From: Microbacterium natoriense
GTDB lineage: Bacteria; Actinomycetota; Actinomycetes; Actinomycetales; Microbacteriaceae
Direction: 5' to 3'
Assembly (NCBI RefSeq): GCF_030816295.1
Contig: NZ_JAUSXV010000001.1
Coordinates: forward strand, 1,984,001-2,048,000
Length of the DNA stretch: 64,000 bases
Position 1 is the stretch's first letter. Every line of letters begins with the position of its first letter. The translations under genes were made by a program, and so were the position numbers. Positions 1 to 8,017 of this stretch are shown piece by piece. Below the pieces are notes generated by a model. The model was given only the letters and a program-made list of their open reading frames with translations, did not search any database and was not told the DNA's origin.

Positions 1-1
1 G

Positions 2-1111
2 CTGCTGAAGATGGAGAACCTGCAGCGCACCGGGTCCTTCAAGATCCGCGGCGCCGCGTACCGCCTTTCCCGCCTCAGCCCCGAGGAACGGGCGCGCGGC
101 GTCGTCGCAGCATCCGCCGGCAACCACGCGCAGGGGGTGGCGCTGGCCGCTCAGGAGCTGGGGATCAAGGCCACGATCTTCATGCCGCTCGGCGTGCCTG
201 TGCCCAAGCTGCTCGCGACGCGCGGATACGGCGCGGACGTCGTGCTGGAGGGCGAGACCGTCGCCACCTCGCTGCGACTCGCGGCCGAGTTCGCCGAGCG
301 CACCGGCGCCGTCGCCATCCCGCCGTTCGATCACCGCGACGTGATCATCGGCCAGGGAACGCTCGGTCTCGAGCTGCTCGAAGACGCACCCGAGGTCGAC
401 ACGATCCTTCTCGGCATCGGCGGAGGAGGCCTCATCGCCGGTGTCGCCGCTGCAGTCAAGGCTCGGGCCGCCGAGCTCGGCCGCAGCATCCGCATCATCG
501 GCGTGCAGGCCGAGAACGCCGCTGCCGTGCCGCCTTCCCTCGAAGCCGGTCATCCGGTCGACATCGTGACGCGGCCGACGATCGCCGACGGCATCCTCGT
601 GGCGCGCCCCGGAGCGATCCCCTTCGAGATCATCAAGGATCTCGTCGACGAGGTCGTCACCGTCACCGACGACGACCTCGCCCGCGCGATCCTGATCCTC
701 CTCGAGCAGGCGAAGGTCGTGGCGGAGCCTGCCGGCGCCGCCGGCGTCGCGGCGATCCTCGCCGGCAAGGTCAAGCCCACGGGCACGACCATGGCGGTGC
801 TCACAGGCGGCAACATCGATCCGCTGCTGCTGCAGCGGGTGGTGTCGCACGGTCTTGCGGCGTCCGGTCGCTACCTGACCATCCGCATCCCGCTTCCCGA
901 TCGACCCGGTCAGCTCGCACGGGTCTCCGAGCTCATCGCCGAGGCCGGCGCCAACGTGATCGAGGCGATGCACACCCGGCACGGTCACGGTCTGCAGATC
1001 AGTGAGGTGTTCCTCGAGCTGAGCGTCGAGACGCGCGGGCCCGAGCATTCCGAGCACACGCTGGATACCCTGCGCCGCGCGGGCTTCGAACCGCTCGTCG
1101 TGCCCGACTGA
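2..1111 (+). CDS. ilvA: Threonine ammonia-lyase (5' end outside the window)
   Basis: PLP-dependent deaminase converting threonine to 2-oxobutyrate for isoleucine synthesis. The frame is open to the left edge, so the N-terminal few dozen residues are missing; the first internal Met lies at base 11. SFKIRGA near the start carries the PLP lysine, and a glycine-rich phosphate-binding loop (GIGGGGLIAG) follows near residue 135. The last ~75 residues form one ACT domain (PLPDRPGQLARV), which fits the shorter single-ACT actinobacterial enzymes rather than the long two-ACT enterobacterial IlvA. It converges on greA across a terminator hairpin. Serine dehydratase activity is a possible alternative. 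Confidence 0.93.
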   Translation: MLKMENLQRTGSFKIRGAAYRLSRLSPEERARGVVAASAGNHAQGVALAAQELGIKATIFMPLGVPVPKLLATRGYGADVVLEGETVATSLRLAAEFAERTGAVAIPPFDHRDVIIGQGTLGLELLEDAPEVDTILLGIGGGGLIAGVAAAVKARAAELGRSIRIIGVQAENAAAVPPSLEAGHPVDIVTRPTIADGILVARPGAIPFEIIKDLVDEVVTVTDDDLARAILILLEQAKVVAEPAGAAGVAAILAGKVKPTGTTMAVLTGGNIDPLLLQRVVSHGLAASGRYLTIRIPLPDRPGQLARVSELIAEAGANVIEAMHTRHGHGLQISEVFLELSVETRGPEHSEHTLDTLRRAGFEPLVVPD

Positions 1112-1126
1112 GCTTCGACGCAGAAA

Positions 1127-1159
1127 CGCCCCATCCGATGTTGTCGTTCGGATGGGGCG
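1127..1159. terminator. Bidirectional hairpin terminator between ilvA and greA
   Basis: A perfect 12-bp stem (CGCCCCATCCGA and its complement) closes a 9-base loop just after the ilvA stop codon. It lies between converging genes and could serve both. There is no strong T-run. Confidence 0.75.
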
Positions 1160-1169
1160 CTTCGTCTCT

Positions 1170-1220
1170 GCGTTTCGTCTCGCTTCGCTCGCTCAACGAC
1201 CATCGCTCGCTCAACGACCA
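1170..1220 (-). repeat. Dispersed GGTCGTTGAGCGAG-type repeat, one full and one partial copy
   Basis: Read on the minus strand, 1170-1202 is TGGTCGTTGAGCGAGC followed by GAAGCGAGACGAAACGC, matching the elements clustered at 47089-47340. A truncated second copy (1203-1220) follows directly. It lies downstream of both converging genes. Confidence 0.8.
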
Positions 1221-1244
1221 TTCGACGTTGGCCGGAGCAGCGTG

Positions 1245-1733
1245 TCAGCCCGTGTACGTCTCGACGTTCACGATCTCGACGTCGATCGAGCGGCCGTTCG
1301 GCGCCTCGTACGACGACTTCTCGCCGACCTTGAGGCCGAGGATGGCCTGACCGAGCGGGCTGGCCTCGCTGTACACGTCGAGGTCGCTGCCGACCGCGAT
1401 CTCACGGCTGCCGAGCAGGAAGACCTCTTCGCCACCTGCCACGTTCGCGGTGACGACGGTGCCGGGCTCGACGATGCCGCGACTGGCCGGCGCCTCGCCG
1501 ACCTTGGCGGTCTTCAGCAGGTTCTCGAGGGTGCGGATGCGCGCCTCCTGCTTGCCCTGTTCGTCTTTCGCGGCGTGATAGCCGCCGTTCTCCTTGAGGT
1601 CGCCCTCTTCGCGGGCGGCCTCGATGCGCTTGGCGATCTCGTCGCGGCCGGTGGTGGACAGGTGCTCCAGCTCAGCGACGAGCCGGTCATATGCTTCCTG
1701 CGTGAGGAAGGGAACCTGAGCATCGGTAGACAT
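1245..1733 (-). CDS. greA: Transcription elongation factor GreA
   Basis: GreA binds the secondary channel of RNA polymerase and stimulates cleavage of backtracked transcripts. The 162-residue product has the N-terminal coiled-coil (LTQEAYDRLVAELEHL onward, with a basic and acidic heptad pattern) and the C-terminal FKBP-like globular domain ending in VEIVNVETYTG, close to the usual length. I chose the ATG at 1733 because AAGGAG lies just upstream; the frame stays open another 22 codons but that extension has no family likeness. It stands alone between ilvA and the DUF4307 gene. Confidence 0.95.
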   Translation of the reverse strand: MSTDAQVPFLTQEAYDRLVAELEHLSTTGRDEIAKRIEAAREEGDLKENGGYHAAKDEQGKQEARIRTLENLLKTAKVGEAPASRGIVEPGTVVTANVAGGEEVFLLGSREIAVGSDLDVYSEASPLGQAILGLKVGEKSSYEAPNGRSIDVEIVNVETYTG

Positions 1734-1830
1734 GACGAAGCTCCTTCGTTCGGTATCCCGGCCGGGGCCTCCGGGGGATATGCCAAGACGCCCTGGCACG
1801 GTGCCAGGGCGTCGTCTGTCTTCCTCGAGT

Positions 1831-2217
1831 CTAGGCGACCCAGCAGGTGTTCACCAAACCTGTCGTGGCCTCGGCCACCGTGGGCACGGTCGCCGAGATG
1901 GCCTGAGAATGCTCTTCGCCCGCCGGGATCTCGACGACCTTCCAGCCGACGATCCCGAACTCCTCGTCGAGCGCCTCGACGACGCACGCGACGTCCTTGC
2001 CCTGCACGCCGGTGAGCTGGAAGCGCACCGTGACCGTGTGGGAGTCGACCAGGTCGAAGCCCAGGTCATCGGCATCCACCGACTGCATCTCTCGGGTCGC
2101 GGTCATCCACGCGAAGGCGCCGACCCCGACGACGGCGATGATGATCGCGATGACCCAGGGCGCCCGCTTCCTGCGGGTACGGCCATAGCGTTCGTCGAGC
2201 TCTTGTGCGGTCGTCAC
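1831..2217 (-). CDS. DUF4307 family single-pass membrane protein
   Basis: A 128-residue protein with a basic cytoplasmic N-terminus (ERYGRTRRKRAP), one membrane helix around residues 20-40 (WVIAIIIAVVGVGAFAWM) and an extracytoplasmic domain with two cysteines (VACVVEAL and NTCWVA) that could form a disulfide. This layout matches DUF4307, a family of unknown function widespread in actinobacteria and often near greA. The start is the GTG before TTAQELDERYG; the longer open frame upstream is not conserved-looking. Function unknown. Confidence 0.8.
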   Translation of the reverse strand: MTTAQELDERYGRTRRKRAPWVIAIIIAVVGVGAFAWMTATREMQSVDADDLGFDLVDSHTVTVRFQLTGVQGKDVACVVEALDEEFGIVGWKVVEIPAGEEHSQAISATVPTVAEATTGLVNTCWVA

Positions 2218-2285
2218 GGGTGGGGTCTTCCGGTCGTTAGGCTTGTCTCTACAGGTTATGCGACCTGCATATGAAAGGCCGACAC

Positions 2286-2570
2286 ATGCGCGCTCTGACC
2301 GACACACCGATGCCGACGCCCACGATGACGGTCGACCCGCAGCTCGTCTCGCCCGGCTTCATCGGCTTCGCAGCGGTCGTGGTCATCCTGATCGCCGTCG
2401 TCCTGCTCATCCTCGACATGAACCGCCGCATCCGCCGGGTCCGGTACCGCGAGGAGGTGCGGGAGGAGCTCGACGCCGAGGAAGCCGCTCTCGCTGCGGA
2501 CCGTGCGACGGAGACCGATGCGGACCTGCCGATCGTCGACGAGGGCGACGACGACCCCTTCAAGAAGTAG
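2286..2570 (+). CDS. Small single-pass membrane protein, function unknown
   Basis: A 94-residue protein with one hydrophobic segment (GFAAVVVILIAVVLLILDM) followed by a basic stop-transfer stretch (NRRIRRVRYREE) and an acidic C-terminal tail ending DEGDDDPFKK. I use the ATG at 2286 because AAAGG precedes it at good distance; an in-frame ATG at 2271 is possible. It is divergent from the DUF4307 gene. No catalytic motif is visible; it may be a small scaffold or regulatory membrane protein. Confidence 0.7.
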   Translation: MRALTDTPMPTPTMTVDPQLVSPGFIGFAAVVVILIAVVLLILDMNRRIRRVRYREEVREELDAEEAALAADRATETDADLPIVDEGDDDPFKK

Positions 2571-2578
2571 TTTCCGGC

Positions 2579-3313
2579 TCAGGCGGGTATGCCGAGCGAG
2601 GGGCTCAGCGGTGCCAGGGCGATGAGCAGGCATGCAGCCCAGTGGCACAGGAATGCGAGCACGGTGCACACGTGGAAGATCTCGTGGAAGCCGAAGCGGC
2701 CCGGCCACGGGTTGGGCTTCTTCATGGCATAGACGACGGCGCCGCCGGTGTACAGCAGTCCGCCGACGATGACGAGCACCATCATCGCGAAATTCGCGTT
2801 CATCAGGTCGACCATGTACATCACGGCCGCCCAGCCGAGCAGCAGGTAGAGCGCGACATACAGCCAGCGCGGTGCGTTGATCCAGAACACCCGGAACAGG
2901 ATGCCGAGCAGCGCGCCGCTCCACACCAGGACGAGCAGCAGCAGCCCCTTCTGCGGAGGAAGGGCGAGGACGGCGAGCGGCGTGTACGTGCCGGCGATCA
3001 GCAGCAGGATGTTGGCGTGGTCGATGCGCTTGAAGATCATCTTGACCGTCGGGCGCCAGTCGAAGCGGTGGTACAGCGCGGAGTTGCCGAAGAGCAGCAT
3101 GGACGTGGCCATGAACACGGCAGACGCCCACTTGCCCGGGGTGCCGACCGTCAACGAGATGAGCACGATGCCTGCCACGACCGCGATCGGGAAGGTGCCC
3201 GCGTGGATCCAGCCGCGCCAGGTCGGCTTGATCTCGATCGCGGCGTCTTTCGCGGCCGCGTCGAGAAGAGGGAGTTCAGGCATGTCGGCCGGCGAGTTCT
3301 CGGGTGTGCTCAC
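2579..3313 (-). CDS. trhA: Hemolysin III (TrhA/PAQR) family membrane protein
   Basis: A seven-helix membrane protein of 244 residues with the PAQR/hemolysin III layout: an early histidine in the first helix region (WIHAGTFPIAVVAG), SALYHRFDW after helix 2 and a late histidine pair (HEIFHVCTVLAFLCHW) that together make the family metal site. Despite the name, these proteins are mainly linked to membrane-energetics homeostasis, not secreted toxins. The start is a GTG at 3313. TAGAGT lies exactly six bases upstream (3320-3325), so the message is probably leaderless. Confidence 0.9.
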   Translation of the reverse strand: MSTPENSPADMPELPLLDAAAKDAAIEIKPTWRGWIHAGTFPIAVVAGIVLISLTVGTPGKWASAVFMATSMLLFGNSALYHRFDWRPTVKMIFKRIDHANILLLIAGTYTPLAVLALPPQKGLLLLVLVWSGALLGILFRVFWINAPRWLYVALYLLLGWAAVMYMVDLMNANFAMMVLVIVGGLLYTGGAVVYAMKKPNPWPGRFGFHEIFHVCTVLAFLCHWAACLLIALAPLSPSLGIPA

Positions 3314-3406
3314 CTTTTCACTCTAGGCGGGGCAGCATGCCCACGGCCGTACATATCCTCAGCAACCGCACCGGATGCCGGGGCACGGGCGCGGTAGCGT
3401 AGGGAG

Positions 3407-4189
3407 GTGATGTCACGGGAGAGCCAGGGGCGGGGACCGCTGTATCGGCTCTACAGCAGCCGCCTGCGCCGGCACCTGGACCCTGCCACCATGCCGCACC
3501 ACGTCGCGATGATGATCGACGGCAATCGTCGATGGGCTCGCCAGCTCGGCTACACGACCCCGGCCGAGGGCCATCGGGCAGGAGCCGCGAAGATGCGGGA
3601 GTTCCTGGGCTGGTGCGATGAGCTCGGCATCCGCGTGGTCTCGTTGTATCTCCTCTCCAGCGACAACCTCCTCAAACGCGATTCCGCCGAGCTGGCCGAC
3701 CTCATCGAGATCATCGCCGAGCTCGCGGACGCGCTCTCGCGGGAAGGCAACTGGCGCGTCAAGCACGTCGGACGCAGCGACATCCTTCCGGCGGAGCTCG
3801 CGAAGGTCCTGGCGGATGCCGAAGAGCGCACGCGGGACCACACCGGCCTGCATGTGAACCTCGCCGTCGGCTACGGCGGCCGCAACGAGATCGTCGACGC
3901 CGTGCGCAGCATCATCACCAAGCACGAAGCGTCAGGCGGCACGATGGAGGACCTCGCCGCCCATCTCACGCCCGAGATGATCGGCGAACACCTCTACACC
4001 GGTGGGCAGCCCGATCCCGACCTCGTGATCCGCACCAGCGGCGAGCAGCGGCTCAGCGACTTCCTGCTGTGGCAGAGCGCGCACAGTGAGTTCTACTTCG
4101 TCGAGGCGCTCGGCCCCGACCTCCGTCAGGTCGACTTCCTTCGCGCGATCCGCGACTTCGCCGATCGTGATCGGCGCTTCGGGCGCTGA
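3407..4189 (+). CDS. uppS: Isoprenyl (cis-prenyl) diphosphate synthase
   Basis: Condenses isopentenyl diphosphate units in cis to make the polyprenyl carrier for cell-wall synthesis. MMIDGNRRWAR near residue 35 holds the essential Asp and the diphosphate-binding Asn/Arg; RTSGEQRLSDFLLWQ and SEFYFVEALGPD near the C-terminus are also diagnostic. At 260 residues it is the usual size. The start is the GTG at 3407: TAGCGT ends six bases before it, the leaderless geometry seen repeatedly here. An ATG at 3410 is the alternative. Whether it makes undecaprenyl or shorter chains cannot be read from the sequence. Confidence 0.93.
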   Translation: MMSRESQGRGPLYRLYSSRLRRHLDPATMPHHVAMMIDGNRRWARQLGYTTPAEGHRAGAAKMREFLGWCDELGIRVVSLYLLSSDNLLKRDSAELADLIEIIAELADALSREGNWRVKHVGRSDILPAELAKVLADAEERTRDHTGLHVNLAVGYGGRNEIVDAVRSIITKHEASGGTMEDLAAHLTPEMIGEHLYTGGQPDPDLVIRTSGEQRLSDFLLWQSAHSEFYFVEALGPDLRQVDFLRAIRDFADRDRRFGR

Positions 4190-4213
4190 GCGGCACCGTG
4201 CCAGAATGGCGCG

Positions 4214-5344
4214 GTGAGCACCTTCGACGACTACCTCGCGACGTTCGACACCGAGCCCGGCTATCTGAACTGGGCGGCTTTCGGGCCTTTGTCGACATCG
4301 GTGCGCGAGGAGGTGTTCGCCGACGCGGATCTTCTCGGCACCGGCCGCCCGTCTTCTCTCGCTCTCGTGGGGGAGCGCGTGGGAGAGGCGAAGGAGCTCA
4401 TCGCTGAGCTTCTCGGTGCCGAGGCCGACGAGATCGCCCTCCAGCCGTCGTCGACGCACGGACTGATGCACGCGCTGTACGGCCTGTCCGGTGCGGTGAT
4501 CGCCTCGACGGCCGAGTTCCCGAGCGTGAGCCTCACCCTGGAGCGCGCAGCCCTGGCGTCACGCGGCGCCGTGAGCCCGCGATGGATCGCTCCGCCCGAC
4601 GGCAGGGTGACGACGGATGCCGTCGCAGTCGCGCTCGACGACGAGGTCTCAGCCGTCGCCGTCAGTCACATCGACTTCCGCACGGGCTACCGGGTCGATC
4701 TCGCAGCCCTCAGGGAACTCATCGGGCCCGACCGTCTTCTCATCGTCGACGCGGTGCAGTCCTTCGGCATCGTCGACGACGACTACGCCGCAGCGGATGT
4801 GGTCGTGGGGCACGGCTACAAGTGGCTTCGAGCCGGCCGCGGCACAGGCTTCGCCCGCTTCTCGGCACGGGCACGCGAGCGCATCGTCCCCGTGCTCAGC
4901 GGGATCACCGGCACCTCTGCCGTCGGGCTCCCCGCCGACCAGTTGCCCGATCCGGCGGCATCCGCCCAGGCGTACACCGTGAGCGGCCCCGATACGCTCG
5001 CGGCCGCTCGTCTCGCGGTCGGCGTGCGCGGCGTGCGCGACGCCGGAGTGGCGGCGGTCGAGACAGGCCTCGCCGAACGCGTCGACGCGGTGATCGAGAT
5101 CGCCGACCGCAACGGGATCGCGGTGAGTTCGCCCCGCGCCCGTGAGCGACGAGGCGGAATCGTCGCGCTCGCTCCGCAGGAGCCGGCGCGGATCGCCGCG
5201 GCGCTCGCCAACGCAGGTCTCGTCGTCACCGCGCGCGGATCGGCGGTGCGGATCGCCCCGCACGCAGGCACGGATGCCGCGACCCTGGAGCTCCTCGACG
5301 AGGCGCTCGGCGCGTTCGGCAACGAGACGTTCATCAGCGCGTAA
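4214..5344 (+). CDS. Class V-fold PLP-dependent aminotransferase
   Basis: A 376-residue fold-type I PLP enzyme. VDAVQSFG (cofactor Asp and Gln) is followed by GHGYKWLRAGRGTGF, whose lysine should form the Schiff base. This resembles the cysteine desulfurase/kynureninase-like aminotransferase class V group, but no Cys-bearing loop is evident near the end, so desulfurase activity is unlikely. The GTG start has CAGAAT six bases upstream, again consistent with a leaderless start. It follows uppS on the same strand after a 24-base gap. Substrate unknown. Confidence 0.85.
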   Translation: MSTFDDYLATFDTEPGYLNWAAFGPLSTSVREEVFADADLLGTGRPSSLALVGERVGEAKELIAELLGAEADEIALQPSSTHGLMHALYGLSGAVIASTAEFPSVSLTLERAALASRGAVSPRWIAPPDGRVTTDAVAVALDDEVSAVAVSHIDFRTGYRVDLAALRELIGPDRLLIVDAVQSFGIVDDDYAAADVVVGHGYKWLRAGRGTGFARFSARARERIVPVLSGITGTSAVGLPADQLPDPAASAQAYTVSGPDTLAAARLAVGVRGVRDAGVAAVETGLAERVDAVIEIADRNGIAVSSPRARERRGGIVALAPQEPARIAAALANAGLVVTARGSAVRIAPHAGTDAATLELLDEALGAFGNETFISA

Positions 5345-5388
5345 CGAATGGCGGCGTGTCGAGCCGCGGTTAAGCAGACGGGTGGTCG

Positions 5389-5500
5389 TAGCTTCTAGGC
5401 ATCGGGCATGGCGCCCGATCGAGTCGGCCTCAGGTACGCGACTCGTGACCCCCTGGTCGACTCGTTCGAATAGCCGGGAATCCCCGGGTCGGGAGTGGTC
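5389..5500 (+). promoter_or_regulatory. phoH promoter and structured leader RNA
   Basis: TAGCTT (5389-5394) would place a transcription start near 5401. The leader then folds into hairpins: ATCGGGC with GCCCGAT (5401-5419), CGAGTCG (5420-5426) with CGACTCG (5439-5445), and CCGGG with CCCGG (5474-5487) just before the GGGAG ribosome site. A second CGACTCG copy at 5458-5464 could compete for the same 5' strand. This suggests a switching leader, but it is inference from pairing only. Confidence 0.45.
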
Positions 5501-6886
5501 GTGACCTCACGTACAGCGCAGCAGACAGGCAGCACCGCGCAGCAGCAGTCCACCCGCAAGACGCCTCGCCAGGCAGCATCCGCAGGTCCTGATCAGGATC
5601 TGCGCACCTATGTGCTCGACACGTCGGTGCTGCTGAGCGATCCTCAGGCGTTCTTCCGATTCGCCGAGCATTCGGTCGTGCTTCCCGTGGTCGTCATCAG
5701 TGAACTCGAAGGCAAGCGGAACGACCCCGAGATCGGCTACTTCGCGCGTCAGGCGCTGCGGCACCTCGATGATCTGCGCATCGAGCACGGCCGCCTGGAC
5801 TTCCCCGTGGAGGTCGGCGAGGGCGGAACCCTGCGCGTGGAACTCGCGAACACCGACGCCTCGGTCCTTCCCGCCGGCATCCGTCTGAGCGACAACGACA
5901 CGCGCATCCTCTCGGTGGCCATGCACCTCGCCCAGGACGGGCAGGACGTGACGATCGTGTCGAAGGATCTGCCGATGCGCGTCAAGGCGGCGTCGCTCGG
6001 CCTTCGTGCCGAAGAGTACCTCGCGGAGCAGGCCGTCGACTCCGGCTGGACCGGCATCACCACTCTCGACCTCTCCGGAGACGAGATCAGCGACCTCTAC
6101 GAGAGCGAGGTCGGAATCAGCGAAGACGCCCGAGGGCTGCCGGTCAACACCGGCCTCATCATCCACTCCGAGCGCGGCTCCGCCCTCGGACGGGTGACAG
6201 GTGACGGGGAGTACAAGCTCGTGCGCGGCGATCGAGAGGTGTTCGGCATGCACGGGCGTTCGGCTGAGCAGCGGATCGCGATCGACCTGCTGCTCGACCC
6301 GGAGGTCGGGATCGTGTCGCTGGGGGGACGCGCCGGCACCGGAAAGTCGGCTCTCGCGCTGTGCGCAGGCCTCGACGCCGTTCTCGAGCGTCAGCAGCAG
6401 AAGAAGATCATCGTGTTCCGGCCGCTGTTCGCGGTCGGCGGGCAGGATCTCGGGTACCTCCCGGGCGACCGCGACGAGAAGATGGGCCCCTGGGGTCAGG
6501 CGGTGTTCGACACCCTCGGCTCGGTGGTCTCGGGCAACGTCATGGAAGAGATCGTCGAGCGCGGGATCCTCGAGGTGCTGCCCCTGACGCACATCCGCGG
6601 ACGCTCGCTTCACGACGCTTTCGTGATCGTCGACGAGGCGCAGTCGCTCGAGCGCAACGTGCTGCTGACGGTGCTCAGCCGCATGGGCCAGAACTCGCGC
6701 GTCATCCTCACGCACGACGTCGGTCAGCGAGACAACCTCAGGGTCGGACGGCACGACGGCATCGCGAGCGTGATCGAGACGCTGAAGGGCCACGACCTCT
6801 TCGCCCACGTCACGTTGATGCGCTCCGAGCGCTCCGCGATCGCCGCGCTCGTCACCGAGCTGCTGGAGGGCACCGAGCTCAGCTGA
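5501..6886 (+). CDS. phoH: PhoH family protein with N-terminal PIN domain (PhoH2-type)
   Basis: A 461-residue two-domain protein. Residues ~35-165 form a PIN ribonuclease-like domain ([32 protein letters not shown] supply its acidic residues), and ~235-460 a PhoH ATPase with Walker [14 protein letters not shown] near residue 275 and Walker [16 protein letters not shown]-PhoH fusions of this kind in mycobacteria act as RNA helicase/ribonucleases. I chose the GTG at 5501, preceded by GGGAG at good spacing; a GTG two codons upstream is less likely. Monocistronic, with a long structured leader. Confidence 0.92.
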   Translation: MTSRTAQQTGSTAQQQSTRKTPRQAASAGPDQDLRTYVLDTSVLLSDPQAFFRFAEHSVVLPVVVISELEGKRNDPEIGYFARQALRHLDDLRIEHGRLDFPVEVGEGGTLRVELANTDASVLPAGIRLSDNDTRILSVAMHLAQDGQDVTIVSKDLPMRVKAASLGLRAEEYLAEQAVDSGWTGITTLDLSGDEISDLYESEVGISEDARGLPVNTGLIIHSERGSALGRVTGDGEYKLVRGDREVFGMHGRSAEQRIAIDLLLDPEVGIVSLGGRAGTGKSALALCAGLDAVLERQQQKKIIVFRPLFAVGGQDLGYLPGDRDEKMGPWGQAVFDTLGSVVSGNVMEEIVERGILEVLPLTHIRGRSLHDAFVIVDEAQSLERNVLLTVLSRMGQNSRVILTHDVGQRDNLRVGRHDGIASVIETLKGHDLFAHVTLMRSERSAIAALVTELLEGTELS

Positions 6887-6900
6887 GCGGTTCCACTTCC

Positions 6901-6966
6901 GGGGCCGACACGCCACATCGGGGGACGGATTCCGCATTTCGTCCCCTGATCTGGTGTGTCGTCCCC
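6901..6966. repeat. Long imperfect inverted repeat, downstream copy at the DUF559 gene
   Basis: The two ~29-base arms (GGGGCCGACACGCCA onward, and the mirrored CTGGTGTGTCGTCCCCC end) are separated by about 8 bases. The same arm sequence occurs at 7922-7991 and as a half-site at 11062-11087. It lies between the 3' ends of phoH and the DUF559 gene, so it may double as a terminator. Confidence 0.8.
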
Positions 6967-6976
6967 CGAACTGAAT

Positions 6977-7813
6977 TCACGCGTGATCCCGCAGCCGGGT
7001 CATCGCGGCCAGGATGGCGGCTTGTACGGTCGACCAGTCGTGAACGACCTGGGCGTAGGTGAACCTCAGGGTCTCGTATCCGAGACGGGATGCCGCGGCA
7101 TCCCGCACCAAGTCGTCATGGCGCCGATCAGGGCCGCTGTGATTCTCCTTCCCATCGACCTCGATGATCAGGCGATCTCCCACCACGAAGTCCACTCGTC
7201 CGACACCAGGGATCTGCACCTGACTCGCGAGGACGATTCCGATGATGTGAAGCCGCAGGCGCAGAAGGGACTCCAGACCGCTCTGCGCGTCGGAGCGCGC
7301 GATATCGACCAGCCACCGAGCCAATGCCGGCAGAGCGCGACGTATGCGCAGCGCAGCAGCACGGCTCAGCTTGCGGAGGTTCAACGCGGACTCCAACGAG
7401 GCGAAGAACGACTCGTCGCCCTCGCACTGGTGCAATTGAAGAAGTGCTGTCTCGATGTCGACCACGCCAAGGGGAACATCGCCGAGGAAGTAGTGGCTCG
7501 TGCAACGGCATCCGCGGTGCTCGAAACGACGTCCGCGGCGGCCTACCCAGACGTGCGGGCGGAGGTCGTCATTGAGCACCCAGACACCGTGCTTTCGGAG
7601 CGCGACCGCGCAGGTGAGCGCGCCGCCGTGCTGTGTCGCGGATCGCACTTCCGCGTGCACCGAGGTCGTACCGAATACGCCCGGACGCAACCGCTCCACT
7701 TCGCCATCGCGAACCGCACGCGACAGCCGCGGCCTGCTTATGCCGTGTGCCTGAAGAGTGGTCCCGCGAGCAATGCCGCCGAGGGAGATGAGGGTGGCGC
7801 GAGGATCGAGCAT
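6977..7813 (-). CDS. DUF559 (Vsr-like) endonuclease-domain protein with AbiEi-type N-terminus
   Basis: A 278-residue protein. The N-terminal ~70 residues look like the winged-helix antitoxin-type domain common in AbiEi-like proteins (GITLQ-like GTTLQAHGISRPRLSRAVRDG then LRPGVFG). The C-terminal ~110 residues form a PD-(D/E)XK-type DUF559 domain: GVGRVDFVVGDRLIIEVDG supplies the acidic residues, followed by DLVRDAAASRLGYETLRFTY. The start at 7813 is the ATG before LDPRATLISL, with CACGAT six bases upstream. Its G+C is visibly lower than its neighbours and it is flanked by matching inverted repeats, suggesting acquisition as a unit. No partner toxin gene is adjacent. Confidence 0.82.
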   Translation of the reverse strand: MLDPRATLISLGGIARGTTLQAHGISRPRLSRAVRDGEVERLRPGVFGTTSVHAEVRSATQHGGALTCAVALRKHGVWVLNDDLRPHVWVGRRGRRFEHRGCRCTSHYFLGDVPLGVVDIETALLQLHQCEGDESFFASLESALNLRKLSRAAALRIRRALPALARWLVDIARSDAQSGLESLLRLRLHIIGIVLASQVQIPGVGRVDFVVGDRLIIEVDGKENHSGPDRRHDDLVRDAAASRLGYETLRFTYAQVVHDWSTVQAAILAAMTRLRDHA

Positions 7814-7921
7814 GTGCTCATCGTGCGAGGAACACTCCGTGTCGGCATCCGCTGATCCGCCAAGACGACGGACTCGGTGGAGAACTCCCGCCGCCTTGGC
7901 GATTGTGCAGGACGAACACAA

Positions 7922-7991
7922 CGGGGGCCGACACACCAGATCGGGTGACGAAAAGAGGTCTTCGTCCCCCGATCTGGCGTGCCGGCCCCCG
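7922..7991. repeat. Long inverted repeat, upstream copy at the DUF559 gene
   Basis: Two 31-base arms with about three mismatches (CGGGGGCCGACACACCAGAT onward and its mirror ending GCCGGCCCCCG) surround an 8-base centre. It is closely related to the copy at 6901-6966. It lies between the 3' end of fumC and the 5' end of the DUF559 gene. Confidence 0.85.
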
Positions 7992-8017
7992 AAGAGGGAT
8001 GCCCCGGGGACCCGGCG

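Noticed and set aside
1245..1799. N-terminally extended GreA
   Set aside because: The extra 22 residues are Arg/Gly-rich and unlike the family; AAGGAG supports the ATG at 1733.
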